A stretch of 47,211 bases of DNA from Candidatus Kaiserbacteria bacterium RIFCSPHIGHO2_01_FULL_53_29 (lineage in GTDB: Bacteria; Patescibacteriota; Minisyncoccia; Phycocordibacterales; UBA2100), in the NCBI GenBank assembly GCA_001781125.1, contig MFKT01000009.1, forward strand, positions 79,629-126,839. The letters run 5' to 3'. This document shows, in pieces, positions 1 through 6,944 of the stretch (its first letter is position 1; the number at the start of each line of letters is the position of its first letter). The position numbers and the translations under genes are program-made. Under the pieces are notes generated by a model. It saw only the letters and a program-made list of their open reading frames with translations. It made no database searches and was not told where the DNA came from.

Positions 1-2769
1 TGCGGGGCCGTATGCGGAGAAGAGTGTCGTCGAGGCACCTCCCGAGAATTGCTGGAGGGAGGTCCACGTGTTGGCGCTGGAGAGCAATTGAGAGTTGGAG
101 AGGAGACAAGTTCCGTTCACGGAGAAACATCCTCCCGCCAAGTCGATGCCACGCGCGAAGGTGCTCGTCGCCGCTGTGCCCGTGACGTTGAGATACGTCG
201 TCGCGAGCGCGCCGGAGAAAGTGGAGGTGGAATTGGTGCCGGCGACGTTCAAGAAGCCCTGGATGGTGGAGGTGCCAGTTGTGTTGCCCTGTAGTGTCGA
301 TGTCGCCGAGCCGCCGATGTAGAGTTTGTCGAAGACGGAGAGGAGTGTGGTGGAGGCCTGTGCGAAGGTCACATTGGAGGTCGTCAAGACGTTCTGATCC
401 ATGTCGTAGAGTTCGTTGTCGCCTTGTCCCGTGTTGAGCGTGAGGAACGTTCCTGCTCCTGTCGCGGTGACATCCCAGTCGGCGGAGTCGATGACGATGT
501 CGTCGCCGTTGTCTCCGATGGTGAGGGTGCCGAGTGTCGTCCACGTGGAAGCGCTCGAAATATTGTTGCTACCGATGGTGCCGCCGGAGATGGTGAGGGC
601 GTTGGTGACGTCTGCGTCCGCGAGATTGGTCCCGAGCGTGAGTGAGCCGAGTGCGGCAGTTTGCGCGAAGAGATTGGTGGATGAGGCGGTCGTGGAGAAA
701 AGAATCGTCGTCGTCGCGTTCGCAAGCGTCGTATTTCCGGTAACGCCGAGCGTACCGGCCACGGAGAGGTTGCCCCCGGAATCGAACGTGGACGTGGCAC
801 TGCCGCCGAAGTAGGCGGTGCCAAATACGGAGAGACGTGTCGAAGAGGCGTTCGTTACCTTGAGAAGACCCGACGATGTGCTGAAGGTAAAGCTAGAGGA
901 GGAGCCGAGTGCGCCGGCGTTATTGAATTGCACTTCAGTGTCACTGCCGGCGACCTGCGCCGTTCCAAGACAGCCTCCATTCACGTACACGCAGCCGCCC
1001 GCGATGGAAATGCCGTTCGCGAAGGTCGAGGTTGCCGAAGTCCCGGTGACGTTGAGATACGTCGTCGCGAGCGCGCCGGAGAAAGTGGAGGTGGAGTTGG
1101 TGCCGGCGACGTTGAGGAATCCCTGCAAGGTCGAAGTGCCCGTCGCGCTCGCCTGCAGCGTCGAGGTCGCAGAGCCTCCGATGTAGAGGCGGTCGAAGAC
1201 TGAAAGGAGGGTCGTCGAGGCATTCGTTACCTTGAGGAGACTCGTTGATGAACTGAAGGTGAAATTTGACGAAGCGCCGAGTGCGCCATTGTCGTTGAAC
1301 TGTATCTGGCTGTCGGATCCGGCGAGCGTGACGGAACCACTGCTGGAAATACACGTGCCGTCGATCGCAAAGCATCCGTCGGAGACGTCGATACCATTCG
1401 CAAAGGTGGAGGTCGCGGCGCCTGTTACCGAGAGCGAAGCGAGAGTCGAAGTGCCTGCGCTGAGAGCTCCAAGAGTTGAAGCGCCTGAAACGGTGAGCAC
1501 GTCCGTATTGAATGATTCCTGCAGACCGCCAAACACGTTCTCGATGGAGACGTGCGTGGCGTCGGTTTGCCTGCTGGCGAACGTTTGCGTGACGAGCGTG
1601 TCTTTAAACTGCGCGAGCTTCGCATTCAGTATCTCCTCGGTGAGGCCGCCCGAGGCAATGATGCGCTGTGTCAGCACGACACGCTCGATGAGAGGGTTGT
1701 TGATGACCGTGGTGGGAGTGTTGTTGGTTGCAAGGGCACCATTCGGTCGAACCGTGTTCGGTTCGACACGATTGCCACTCTTCGTGGCAATCGCATACGG
1801 AATCACTTCAACCGCGACGGAGCCGCCCGCACGTACTCCGGCGAAGCCTCTCGATCGCGTGAGGCCGAGGGGGAAAGCGATGGCGTAGACAAGATCGTTG
1901 ACGCTGTTGTTGAAGGTGCGGGCAAGGGAGCCGAATAGATCCGGGATGCTCGTGCCAATCGCGTTTGATGCGGCGGCAAGAGCAACGCCGGGATCTTCCG
2001 CCGCAGTGGCGAGCTGTGCCTGCGTGCGGTCTGCGAGCGCTCTCCAGCCGCCGCCGGTGAGAGCGTGGTATGAATCGCGCGCTGAACTCAATTCGCTCCG
2101 CACTGAATCTGCGACGAAATGTGCGTATTGCGGATCGACCGCAGCGTACGTGCCGAAGGTGAGCATGAAAGCGAGCGAGAGAGCGACGACCTTGTGGAGG
2201 AATTCCATCGCGGGGGTCACCGCGTAGAGGGGCACGTGTGCACTCTGGAGTGCGGCATGAGTAATTCCGCTCGGCCCCTGTACAAAATTTCGTGCATGCC
2301 GCATTGTGTGCAGGCTATTGGAAGCCAGCGCACTCGCCATTTTATTTTTTATTTCATCCGTTCGTGATGAGATCGCGTGTGACACTCGAGCAACGGTTGG
2401 CGCTAGTACCTCTGTGCCCACGGCGGATGACACGGCTGCGGCGGTCACTGGAACTATTTTCGGAGTCGGAATTATGGTCGGGCGGAAGGAAATATTTTTT
2501 TCAGGGGTGGCAACAAATTCAGCTCCGTGGTACTCGCGCCGACGCTCCTCGGTGAGGTGTTCCTTGCGAAGACTTTTTGAATACTCCTGGCCGACAAGAA
2601 ATGCCTGAAACGATCCTTGATCAACGTACCAGTTCTTGCCGATACGGCGACCACGGACTTTCCCGTCGCGGCAAAGCCGCGCTATGTAGTCGCGAGTGAA
2701 GCCAAATGATGATGCCGCATCATTTGCAGAAATATGTCTCACTCCGTCGAAGAAAATTTCGTCAGACAT
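1..2769 (-). CDS. HTH-membrane-anchored TSTF-repeat surface protein (3' end outside window)
   Basis: An uninterrupted minus-strand reading frame of 923 codons runs from ATG at 2769 off the left edge, so the C-terminus is missing. Residues 1-56 resemble an excisionase/MerR-type helix-turn-helix (RDYIARLCRDGKVRGRRIGK, then NWYVD). A polar linker with a Pro/Val/Ala-rich part follows to about residue 186. A single hydrophobic segment lies at about 188-209 (VVALSLAFMLTFGTYAAV). The rest is a Ser/Thr/Ala/Gly-rich chain of repeated TSTF, SVTG, LNVAGTNSTSTF and short Cys-pair (GGCVYVNGGC) units, resembling tail-fibre or trimeric-adhesin repeats. I infer a cytoplasmic DNA-binding head, one membrane pass and a long extracellular fibre. 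The MSDEI start is shared with the HTH protein at 3693-4685, which supports 2769 as the start; the in-frame ATG at 2208 is a weaker alternative that would drop the HTH. Function unknown. Confidence 0.82.
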   Translation of the reverse strand, partial: MSDEIFFDGVRHISANDAASSFGFTRDYIARLCRDGKVRGRRIGKNWYVDQGSFQAFLVGQEYSKSLRKEHLTEERRREYHGAEFVATPEKNISFRPTIIPTPKIVPVTAAAVSSAVGTEVLAPTVARVSHAISSRTDEIKNKMASALASNSLHTMRHARNFVQGPSGITHAALQSAHVPLYAVTPAMEFLHKVVALSLAFMLTFGTYAAVDPQYAHFVADSVRSELSSARDSYHALTGGGWRALADRTQAQLATAAEDPGVALAAASNAIGTSIPDLFGSLARTFNNSVNDLVYAIAFPLGLTRSRGFAGVRAGGSVAVEVIPYAIATKSGNRVEPNTVRPNGALATNNTPTTVINNPLIERVVLTQRIIASGGLTEEILNAKLAQFKDTLVTQTFASRQTDATHVSIENVFGGLQESFNTDVLTVSGASTLGALSAGTSTLASLSVTGAATSTFANGIDVSDGCFAIDGTCISSSGSVTLAGSDSQIQFNDNGALGASSNFTFSSSTSLLKVTNASTTLLSVFDRLYIGGSATSTLQASATGTSTLQGFLNVAGTNSTSTFSGALATTYLNVTGTSATSTFANGISIAGGCVYVNGGCLGTAQVAGSDTEVQFNNAGALGSSSSFTFSTSSGLLKVTNASSTRLSVFGTAYFGGSATSTFDSGGNLSVAGTLGVTGNTTLANATTTILFSTTASSTNLFAQTAALGSLTLGTNLADADVTNALTISGGTIGSNNISSASTWTTLGTLTIGDNGDDIVIDSADWDVTATGAGTFLTLNTGQGDNELYDMDQNVLTTSNVTFAQASTTLLSVFDKLYIGGSATSTLQGNTTGTSTIQGFLNVAGTNSTSTFSGALATTYLNVTGTAATSTFARGIDLAGGCFSVNGTCLLSNSQLLSSANTWTSLQQFSGGASTTLFSAYGPA
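182..263. repeat. intragenic direct repeat, copy 1
   Basis: This roughly 82-bp stretch recurs nearly unchanged at 1046-1127. The offset is 864 bp, exactly 288 codons, so the reading frame is kept. It encodes part of the LNVAGTNSTSTFSGALATTY unit of the fibre protein. The nearby unit at about 309-357 also recurs at the same offset near 1173-1221, with a diverged third copy near 799-847. The pattern suggests growth of the fibre by in-frame tandem duplication. Confidence 0.8.
1046..1127. repeat. intragenic direct repeat, copy 2
   Basis: Second copy of the in-frame fibre repeat at 182-263, with only a few mismatches. The near-identity at DNA level, in a protein whose other units have diverged, points to a recent duplication or gene conversion. 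Confidence 0.8.
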
Positions 2770-2778
2770 ACGAATAAA

Positions 2779-3186
2779 TCAGGATGCAGACTGCGAATGA
2801 CTACGAATGGGATCAGAAATGCGAACGATGCGGCGCGGCTGCAGAAGAGCGTCGCTAAAGTTAACGAGAAGTCCGAGGTCCATACGCGCCTGTTGCAGAT
2901 AATTCTGGATCTGTCTGAAATAAGATGTCGTCAGGAACCGTACGGTCTTAAGCTCGAGAATGATCTTCTCTTCGACGAGAAAATCGACGACATTTCCGGA
3001 ATCACCCAAACGGAACTCTCGTACATACCGCAGACCACCCCCCCTGAACCGCTCTTCGAGAGCATCCGCATATTGTTTCTCCCGCGCGAATCGACCAAGC
3101 TCGTTATGCACGTCAAAACAAGCACCAACAATGGCGAACGAAAGCTCAGAATGCAGGATCTTTGCATCGGTTGTATTCGTAGTCAT
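2779..3186 (-). CDS. GxxExxY-family protein (PDDEXK-nuclease-like)
   Basis: About 135 residues from ATG at 3186 (MTTNTTDAK). The core SFAIVGACFDVHNELG, then REKQYADALEERF, then VDFLVEEKIILELKTV matches the small GxxExxY family, whose D...ELK arrangement recalls PDDEXK nucleases; the biochemical role of the family is unsettled. The signature is slightly off consensus here (GRFAREKQY). The C-terminal LGLLVNF is also typical. No clear Shine-Dalgarno is seen, and in-frame ATGs at 3213 and 3348 are alternatives, but family homology begins near HSELSFAIVGACF, so the short form is preferred. The stop lies 9 bp before the fibre gene start, so the two may be co-transcribed. Such genes are frequent in CPR genomes and often sit near mobile repeats. 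Confidence 0.75.
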   Translation of the reverse strand: MTTNTTDAKILHSELSFAIVGACFDVHNELGRFAREKQYADALEERFRGGGLRYVREFRLGDSGNVVDFLVEEKIILELKTVRFLTTSYFRQIQNYLQQARMDLGLLVNFSDALLQPRRIVRISDPIRSHSQSAS

Positions 3187-3374
3187 TCGCAGTGCTTTTT
3201 TTTGGATGCTCATTCGTATTGTTCGGGCGCACGACTTAACTATGATTTTACTAGAGATTCCGGATAACCTGTTGATATCGAGTGGACAAATGTGTGGATA
3301 AAGGTGAAATTTCAAAAGATGAACATGAAGATCCGTCAGACCGATCATTTCTGACCTCCTCCCAGATTAACCGC

Positions 3375-3393
3375 GGCAAGGCCGGGCCTTGCC
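3375..3393. repeat. 19-bp perfect palindrome
   Basis: Arms GGCAAGGCC and GGCCTTGCC around a single G. The architecture (9-10 bp arms, one-base centre) matches the palindromes beside the Y1 transposase at 9359 and 10068, although the sequence differs. It could be a REP-type element; only one copy was noticed here. Confidence 0.6.
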
Positions 3394-3536
3394 ACATGTC
3401 TGTGCGAAAAAACGAGGGACTTTATGAGCTCTCCGAGGTGACTTGCGACCAAATACGGAGATAGAAGAGGAAATCAGGGGAAAATCGATGAAGCTCTCTG
3501 AAAAAAAGATTTGTAGCGCGAGAAATACATCGCGTA

Positions 3537-3567
3537 CCCGAGATACCTATCTGATGGGTATCTCGGG
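3537..3567. repeat. 11-bp-stem hairpin with GAGATACC motif
   Basis: CCCGAGATACC and GGTATCTCGGG form a perfect stem around a 9-base loop. No T-tract follows on either strand, so a simple terminator is unlikely. The shared GGTATCTCG word in the gatB insertion suggests a dispersed element. Confidence 0.65.
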
Positions 3568-3692
3568 CTATCACTTCCGGACAGAGGAATTTTCGCTCCC
3601 AAACTTTTGCGAACGGGCCCCTCTCAGGCATCACGAAGCCTGCCTTGGCAACGAAAGCCAGGCATTGGCAGCGAAACTTAGACCAACCAAGG

Positions 3693-4685
3693 TCAATTGC
3701 CGGGAGCCCTTTTGAAAACGAGTTCAGGCACCAACCACCTCTCCAGAACGTCCCCGATCCTTAGAAATGCTTCCGCGGCACTGGCAGTAAGTGCAGCCCC
3801 GGGAAACGCATTACCTGTTACGTTAACGGCATATACAGAGCTGTTCTTGAGTGTCGAAAACCCGAAAGAAAGTACGATGACTATGGTTAAAGCTGCTCCG
3901 GCTATTGTCCCATAAAATATAGTCTTTCTTGGTGCACGTACTGCAAATTTGACATGCTTGACATGGTCGCTGTGGTCTAATATTTCTCTCCCTTGAACAA
4001 CGTGTATCGGAATCGAGTGCACCTCTGATACGAGCGGCTTTTCGACCTCATCTTTTTCGTCCAGAGAGGTATCCGCGACCGCTGCGTAAGTTTTGTAGGG
4101 ACTAGGGATAAGGTCCCTCTCGTCTGGCGTATATATCATGTACGAATCTGAGCCGCTGTGCATGGCATCAGGAGATTTCGCTTCGAGTTCGGCGGCAGGT
4201 CGGGGAATACCCTTGGCCGTAGACCTGCGGGCGAGGCCAACGGATTGTGCCTGTACGGCTCCCAGAAGCCTGTCTTTCTCGGCTTTGTGCGCGAGAACGC
4301 CCTCGCGCTCGATATACCAGCGATTCCCCACCTGACGCGAAAGAATGGCCCCTGTGCGCGCGAGCTGCCCCACGTAATCTTTGTGATATCCCGTTATCTC
4401 GGAAGCCCGGGAAGCCGAGATGTAATCCTTGCCGTCAAATGTGATGAGAGAGACGGGATCGATGGTTTCTTTTCTCTCGGGCTGTTGAGGTTTGTATTCA
4501 TCTGCTTTGTTTTTGTAGACTCGGAGTGATTCCATCAGTACATACCAAAGACCGCCGACGCGACGCGCATCAATGTGACCGCCTCGCGCAAGCTGACCAA
4601 TGTAATCTTGCGCATAAGAGCTCAATTCCGATGCTCGCTTAGACGAGATGTACTCTTTACCATCCAATGAGATCTCATCTGACAT
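3693..4685 (-). CDS. tandem HTH, single-pass membrane protein
   Basis: 330 residues from ATG at 4685 (MSDEISLDGKEYISSKRASE). An upstream in-frame ATG at 4709 adds eight residues, but MSDEI matches the start of the fibre gene. There are two excisionase-like helix-turn-helix copies: residues about 5-50 (YISSKRASELSSYAQDYIGQ, then LARGGHIDARRVGGLWYV) and about 82-127 (YISASRASEITGYHKDYVGQ, then LARTGAILSRQVGNRWYI). A charged linker of about 130 residues follows, then one membrane segment near 260-282 (TIAGAALTIVIVLSFGFSTL) and a short outer tail. It therefore has the same head-linker-anchor plan as the fibre protein but with no repeat domain. Role unknown; it could be a membrane-bound transcription regulator or a DNA-to-envelope tether. 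Confidence 0.8.
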   Translation of the reverse strand: MSDEISLDGKEYISSKRASELSSYAQDYIGQLARGGHIDARRVGGLWYVLMESLRVYKNKADEYKPQQPERKETIDPVSLITFDGKDYISASRASEITGYHKDYVGQLARTGAILSRQVGNRWYIEREGVLAHKAEKDRLLGAVQAQSVGLARRSTAKGIPRPAAELEAKSPDAMHSGSDSYMIYTPDERDLIPSPYKTYAAVADTSLDEKDEVEKPLVSEVHSIPIHVVQGREILDHSDHVKHVKFAVRAPRKTIFYGTIAGAALTIVIVLSFGFSTLKNSSVYAVNVTGNAFPGAALTASAAEAFLRIGDVLERWLVPELVFKRAPGN

Positions 4686-4746
4686 CTCGCCAGTATACCC
4701 CCAACGCAAGGAATATTGGCAAAATATAAAGACGCAACTGTGGATT

Positions 4747-4776
4747 TCCTCCCGAGGAGGATCGGCCTTGGGCCGG
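4747..4776. terminator. two small hairpins downstream of gatB
   Basis: TCCTCC/GGAGGA around CGA (4747-4761) is followed at once by CGGCC/GGCCG around TTG (4763-4775), with a run of five T on the plus strand after it. On the minus strand these lie just past the gatB stop. They could end gatB transcription or be another small palindromic repeat; the lack of a minus-strand U-tract keeps confidence low. Confidence 0.35.
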
Positions 4777-4782
4777 ACTTTT

Positions 4783-6243
4783 TCAGCTGATCTTAGAACG
4801 GATAAGCTCGCGCAGAGCCACAGGATCGCCGGCTCCCCTGAGGGCTTTCATTGACTGCCCGACGAGATATTCAAGTGCCGCCTCCTTCCCTTTCTTAAAA
4901 TCATTCACCACAGAGGCATTCTCAGAAAGTACTTCCGCCACTACGGCCTCAAAATCGTTCCCTGCGCTTACTTGATATAAATTCCCGCTTTTGGCGACCT
5001 CTTCGGGATCTCGACCACTTTTTACTGATTCGGTGAGTATGTCTTTTGCCGCACGAGAGGAAATTTTACGCTCCGCAACCATATCGATTATTTTCCTGAA
5101 ATTACGTGCCGAGATATGTATCTCGTGTCTCTCTTCCGTATCTCGTTTCTGGGTATCTCGCCTGTCCTTCGTAGCCTTGGCGAAGGAGGAGGTTATATTT
5201 ACGAGGTCGTTTGAGATGTAGTTACTGGCAAGAGCCACCTTAATAGAGTCTCCTTCATACCCCGAGATAACCTCCTCAAAGAACTTCCCAAGGTGGGGTT
5301 CTCGTACATAAGCATCGGCGTCCTCTTTCTTCACCCCCAAAGACAGATAGCGCGCTCGACGTTCTGAGGGAAGTTGCGGCATCCCTCCCCGCAACCGCTC
5401 CGGGTTGAATTCGGGAATTTCCGATAACTTCATGCTCGGCAGATCGGGATCCGGAAAATACCGATAGTCGGCGCTTCCCTCTTTGACGCGCTGCGGGAAT
5501 GTCGCCTGTTTGCCTTCATCCCATCCGAGTGTTTGTTGAATTACTTTTTCTCCACGCTCAAGCAATGCTGTTTGACGCTTGATCTCATACTCAACGGCAC
5601 GCTCCATCGCACGGAACGAATTCAGATTTTTAACTTCAACTTTTGTTCCAAGTTCAGAAGTGTTACTGACACTGATGTTTGCCTCTACACGCATCTCGCC
5701 CTTTTCCATATTGGCCTCGCTCACTTCGAGAGTGCGGAGCAAGAGCTGGAGCTCACGGGCAAAGTCCCCAGCCTGCTTGGCAGAGCTGATGACCGGTTCG
5801 GTCACGAGTTCCATGAGCGGTATTCCCGCACGATTGTAATCAACCGTGGTCCCTACTCCTTCCTCATGTATCGAGCTTGCTGTGTCTTCCTCGAGATGCA
5901 CGCGCGTTATTTGCACGCCATGCAGCTCTCCCCCGGAAACAAGCGGGTACTCATATTGGGAAAGCTGGTACCCCTTGGGCAGATCAGGGTAGAAATAATT
6001 CTTTCTATCGAACTCGGTGTAATCAGCAAGCGTCGCTCCCAGCGCCACTCCAACGCGCAGTACACTGCGGACAGCTGCCCTATTGATAGCGGGGAGAGTG
6101 CCTGGATGCGCCATGCACACCGGACAAATATTTATATTGGACCTTGACTCGTTTGCATCGTTCTTGGACCGACAGAACATCTTGGTCTTAGTCTTCAGCT
6201 CGGCGTGTATCTCTAATCCTATTGTTGGAACGTAATTAGACAT
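4783..6243 (-). CDS. gatB: Asp-tRNA(Asn)/Glu-tRNA(Gln) amidotransferase subunit B
   Basis: 486 residues, starting MSNYVPTIGLEIHAELKTKT. GatB is the kinase/transamidase subunit of GatCAB, which converts mischarged Glu-tRNA(Gln) or Asp-tRNA(Asn) in the cytoplasm. Visible family marks are the zinc-site region (MFCRS and CPVCMAHPGTLP), FDRKNYFYPDLPKGYQLSQY, SVSNTSELGTKVEVKNLNSF and the YRYFPDPDLP block. The C-terminal tail domain (RKISSRAAKDILTE) is present. Odd feature: residues about 352-378 (SSFAKATKD, then RRDTQKRDTEERHEIH) lie between the catalytic and tail domains, do not look like family sequence, and are encoded by palindromic DNA at 5110-5190. gatA and gatC are not in the window. Confidence 0.95.
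   Translation of the reverse strand: MSNYVPTIGLEIHAELKTKTKMFCRSKNDANESRSNINICPVCMAHPGTLPAINRAAVRSVLRVGVALGATLADYTEFDRKNYFYPDLPKGYQLSQYEYPLVSGGELHGVQITRVHLEEDTASSIHEEGVGTTVDYNRAGIPLMELVTEPVISSAKQAGDFARELQLLLRTLEVSEANMEKGEMRVEANISVSNTSELGTKVEVKNLNSFRAMERAVEYEIKRQTALLERGEKVIQQTLGWDEGKQATFPQRVKEGSADYRYFPDPDLPSMKLSEIPEFNPERLRGGMPQLPSERRARYLSLGVKKEDADAYVREPHLGKFFEEVISGYEGDSIKVALASNYISNDLVNITSSFAKATKDRRDTQKRDTEERHEIHISARNFRKIIDMVAERKISSRAAKDILTESVKSGRDPEEVAKSGNLYQVSAGNDFEAVVAEVLSENASVVNDFKKGKEAALEYLVGQSMKALRGAGDPVALRELIRSKIS
5110..5190. repeat. in-frame palindromic insertion inside gatB
   Basis: The segment contains hairpin CCTTCG/CGAAGG (5165-5187, extended by one T-A pair), four repeats of the word GTATCTCG or its near variants, and a CGAGATA/TATCTCG palindrome at 5110-5125. 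It is read through as about 27 extra residues of GatB. The SFAKATKD string encoded here resembles an insertion I recall from many Patescibacteria proteins; that recollection is unverified. Confidence 0.6.
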
Positions 6244-6268
6244 GTTGTTGATTTATTGGAACGCCTGC

Positions 6269-6302
6269 CCCGTAGCCGACGCGAAGCGTCGTGGTACTGG
6301 GG
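6269..6302. repeat. imperfect hairpin between the 6354 gene and gatB
   Basis: A CGACGC/GCGTCG stem with GAA loop (6277-6291) is extended outward by interrupted GTA/TAC and CCCC/GGGG pairing. It lies in the 110-bp gap downstream of the anchored-protein gene and could act as a weak terminator or be a dispersed intergenic repeat. No T-run is present. Confidence 0.4.
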
Positions 6303-6353
6303 TATCCACCCATGAGAACTACTGTATCACGCGAAAAAACGAATTTCCAATGT

Positions 6354-6944
6354 TCAGAGGAATGTCCACGAACGCATGATGTCCGCGAGCCAGGTGTCGA
6401 GCTCCTGATACGTGGTGACTTCGTACAAGTTCCCGCCGTGCATAAACCATAACTCGCGCATGGTACCGAGTGGCCCACCATAGCTCCAAAAAATAAGTGC
6501 GTGCGTCCCGTTCTGCAGGACGATTTCCTGCGGATCGCCACTTGCCGTGTTGCGCGTATCAGCCTTAATTCGCGCGAGCGTTATTTGCGAATCCGTGTAG
6601 GGCGCGATGTATATTTGAAACGCCTTACTACCGTTCTCGGACTCGAACGAGATCGTATGCCCTGCTGCGGCCTCTGAATATTCGCGTATGGCAAGTTCCG
6701 TCGGATAGAAAAGTGAAAAGCCGTTCGCGGTGTTCGCATACTCTTTCTGACCGGCCGGAGTGTCGCGCGTCTGAATCGTTGAGACCGCAAGCTCCGTGCC
6801 CGGTGTAGAAGAGGCGTTCTGTGCTACCGTTCCGTTCTCCCCTAGAGCACGTACATAGAAAAATCCCCCGACGGTCAAAACAACGACTCCGAGAGACGCG
6901 AGAGCGGTCAACCGCATTGTATTTTTTCCCATACCTATCGCCAC
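6354..6944 (-). CDS. small membrane-anchored extracytoplasmic protein, unknown
   Basis: 196 residues from GTG at 6944, or 192 from ATG at 6932. The GTG is favoured because GGGAGG stands six bases upstream; it overlaps the end of the glycine-rich gene by 10 bp. After MRLT a single hydrophobic helix (LASLGVVVLTVGGFFYVRAL) anchors the protein. A low-complexity spacer follows, then a soluble domain with NGFSLFYPTELAIREYSE and a C-terminal GGNLYEVTTYQE...IMRSWTFL. That pattern is common in PsbP/lipocalin-like small extracytoplasmic proteins of CPR, but I do not recognise a named family. Co-directional overlap with the adhesin gene upstream suggests shared expression. Confidence 0.75.
   Translation of the reverse strand: MAIGMGKNTMRLTALASLGVVVLTVGGFFYVRALGENGTVAQNASSTPGTELAVSTIQTRDTPAGQKEYANTANGFSLFYPTELAIREYSEAAAGHTISFESENGSKAFQIYIAPYTDSQITLARIKADTRNTASGDPQEIVLQNGTHALIFWSYGGPLGTMRELWFMHGGNLYEVTTYQELDTWLADIMRSWTFL

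Larger units (their letters stand above)
3349..3692. other. noncoding stretch with three hairpins
   Basis: No convincing gene is visible. The stretch holds a perfect palindrome at 3375-3393 (arms GGCAAGGCC and GGCCTTGCC, one-base centre), an 11-bp perfect hairpin at 3537-3567 (CCCGAGATACC / GGTATCTCGGG) and an imperfect hairpin at 3641-3664 (TGCCTTGGC / GCCAGGCA). The motif GGGTATCTCG recurs inside gatB at 5151-5160. The region separates the GxxExxY gene from the second HTH gene and looks like a landing zone for small palindromic repeats. Confidence 0.6.

Noticed and set aside
182..1221. Regularly spaced repeats that might be a CRISPR array.
   Set aside because: Repeats are long, few, in frame with a protein and 864 bp apart; there are no spacers of constant size and no cas genes.
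1..1938. Plus-strand frames rich in Val/Glu/Pro opposite the fibre gene, and shorter minus-strand frames in other phases.
   Set aside because: All are shadows of the continuous minus-strand frame that I traced codon by codon from 2769 to the edge.
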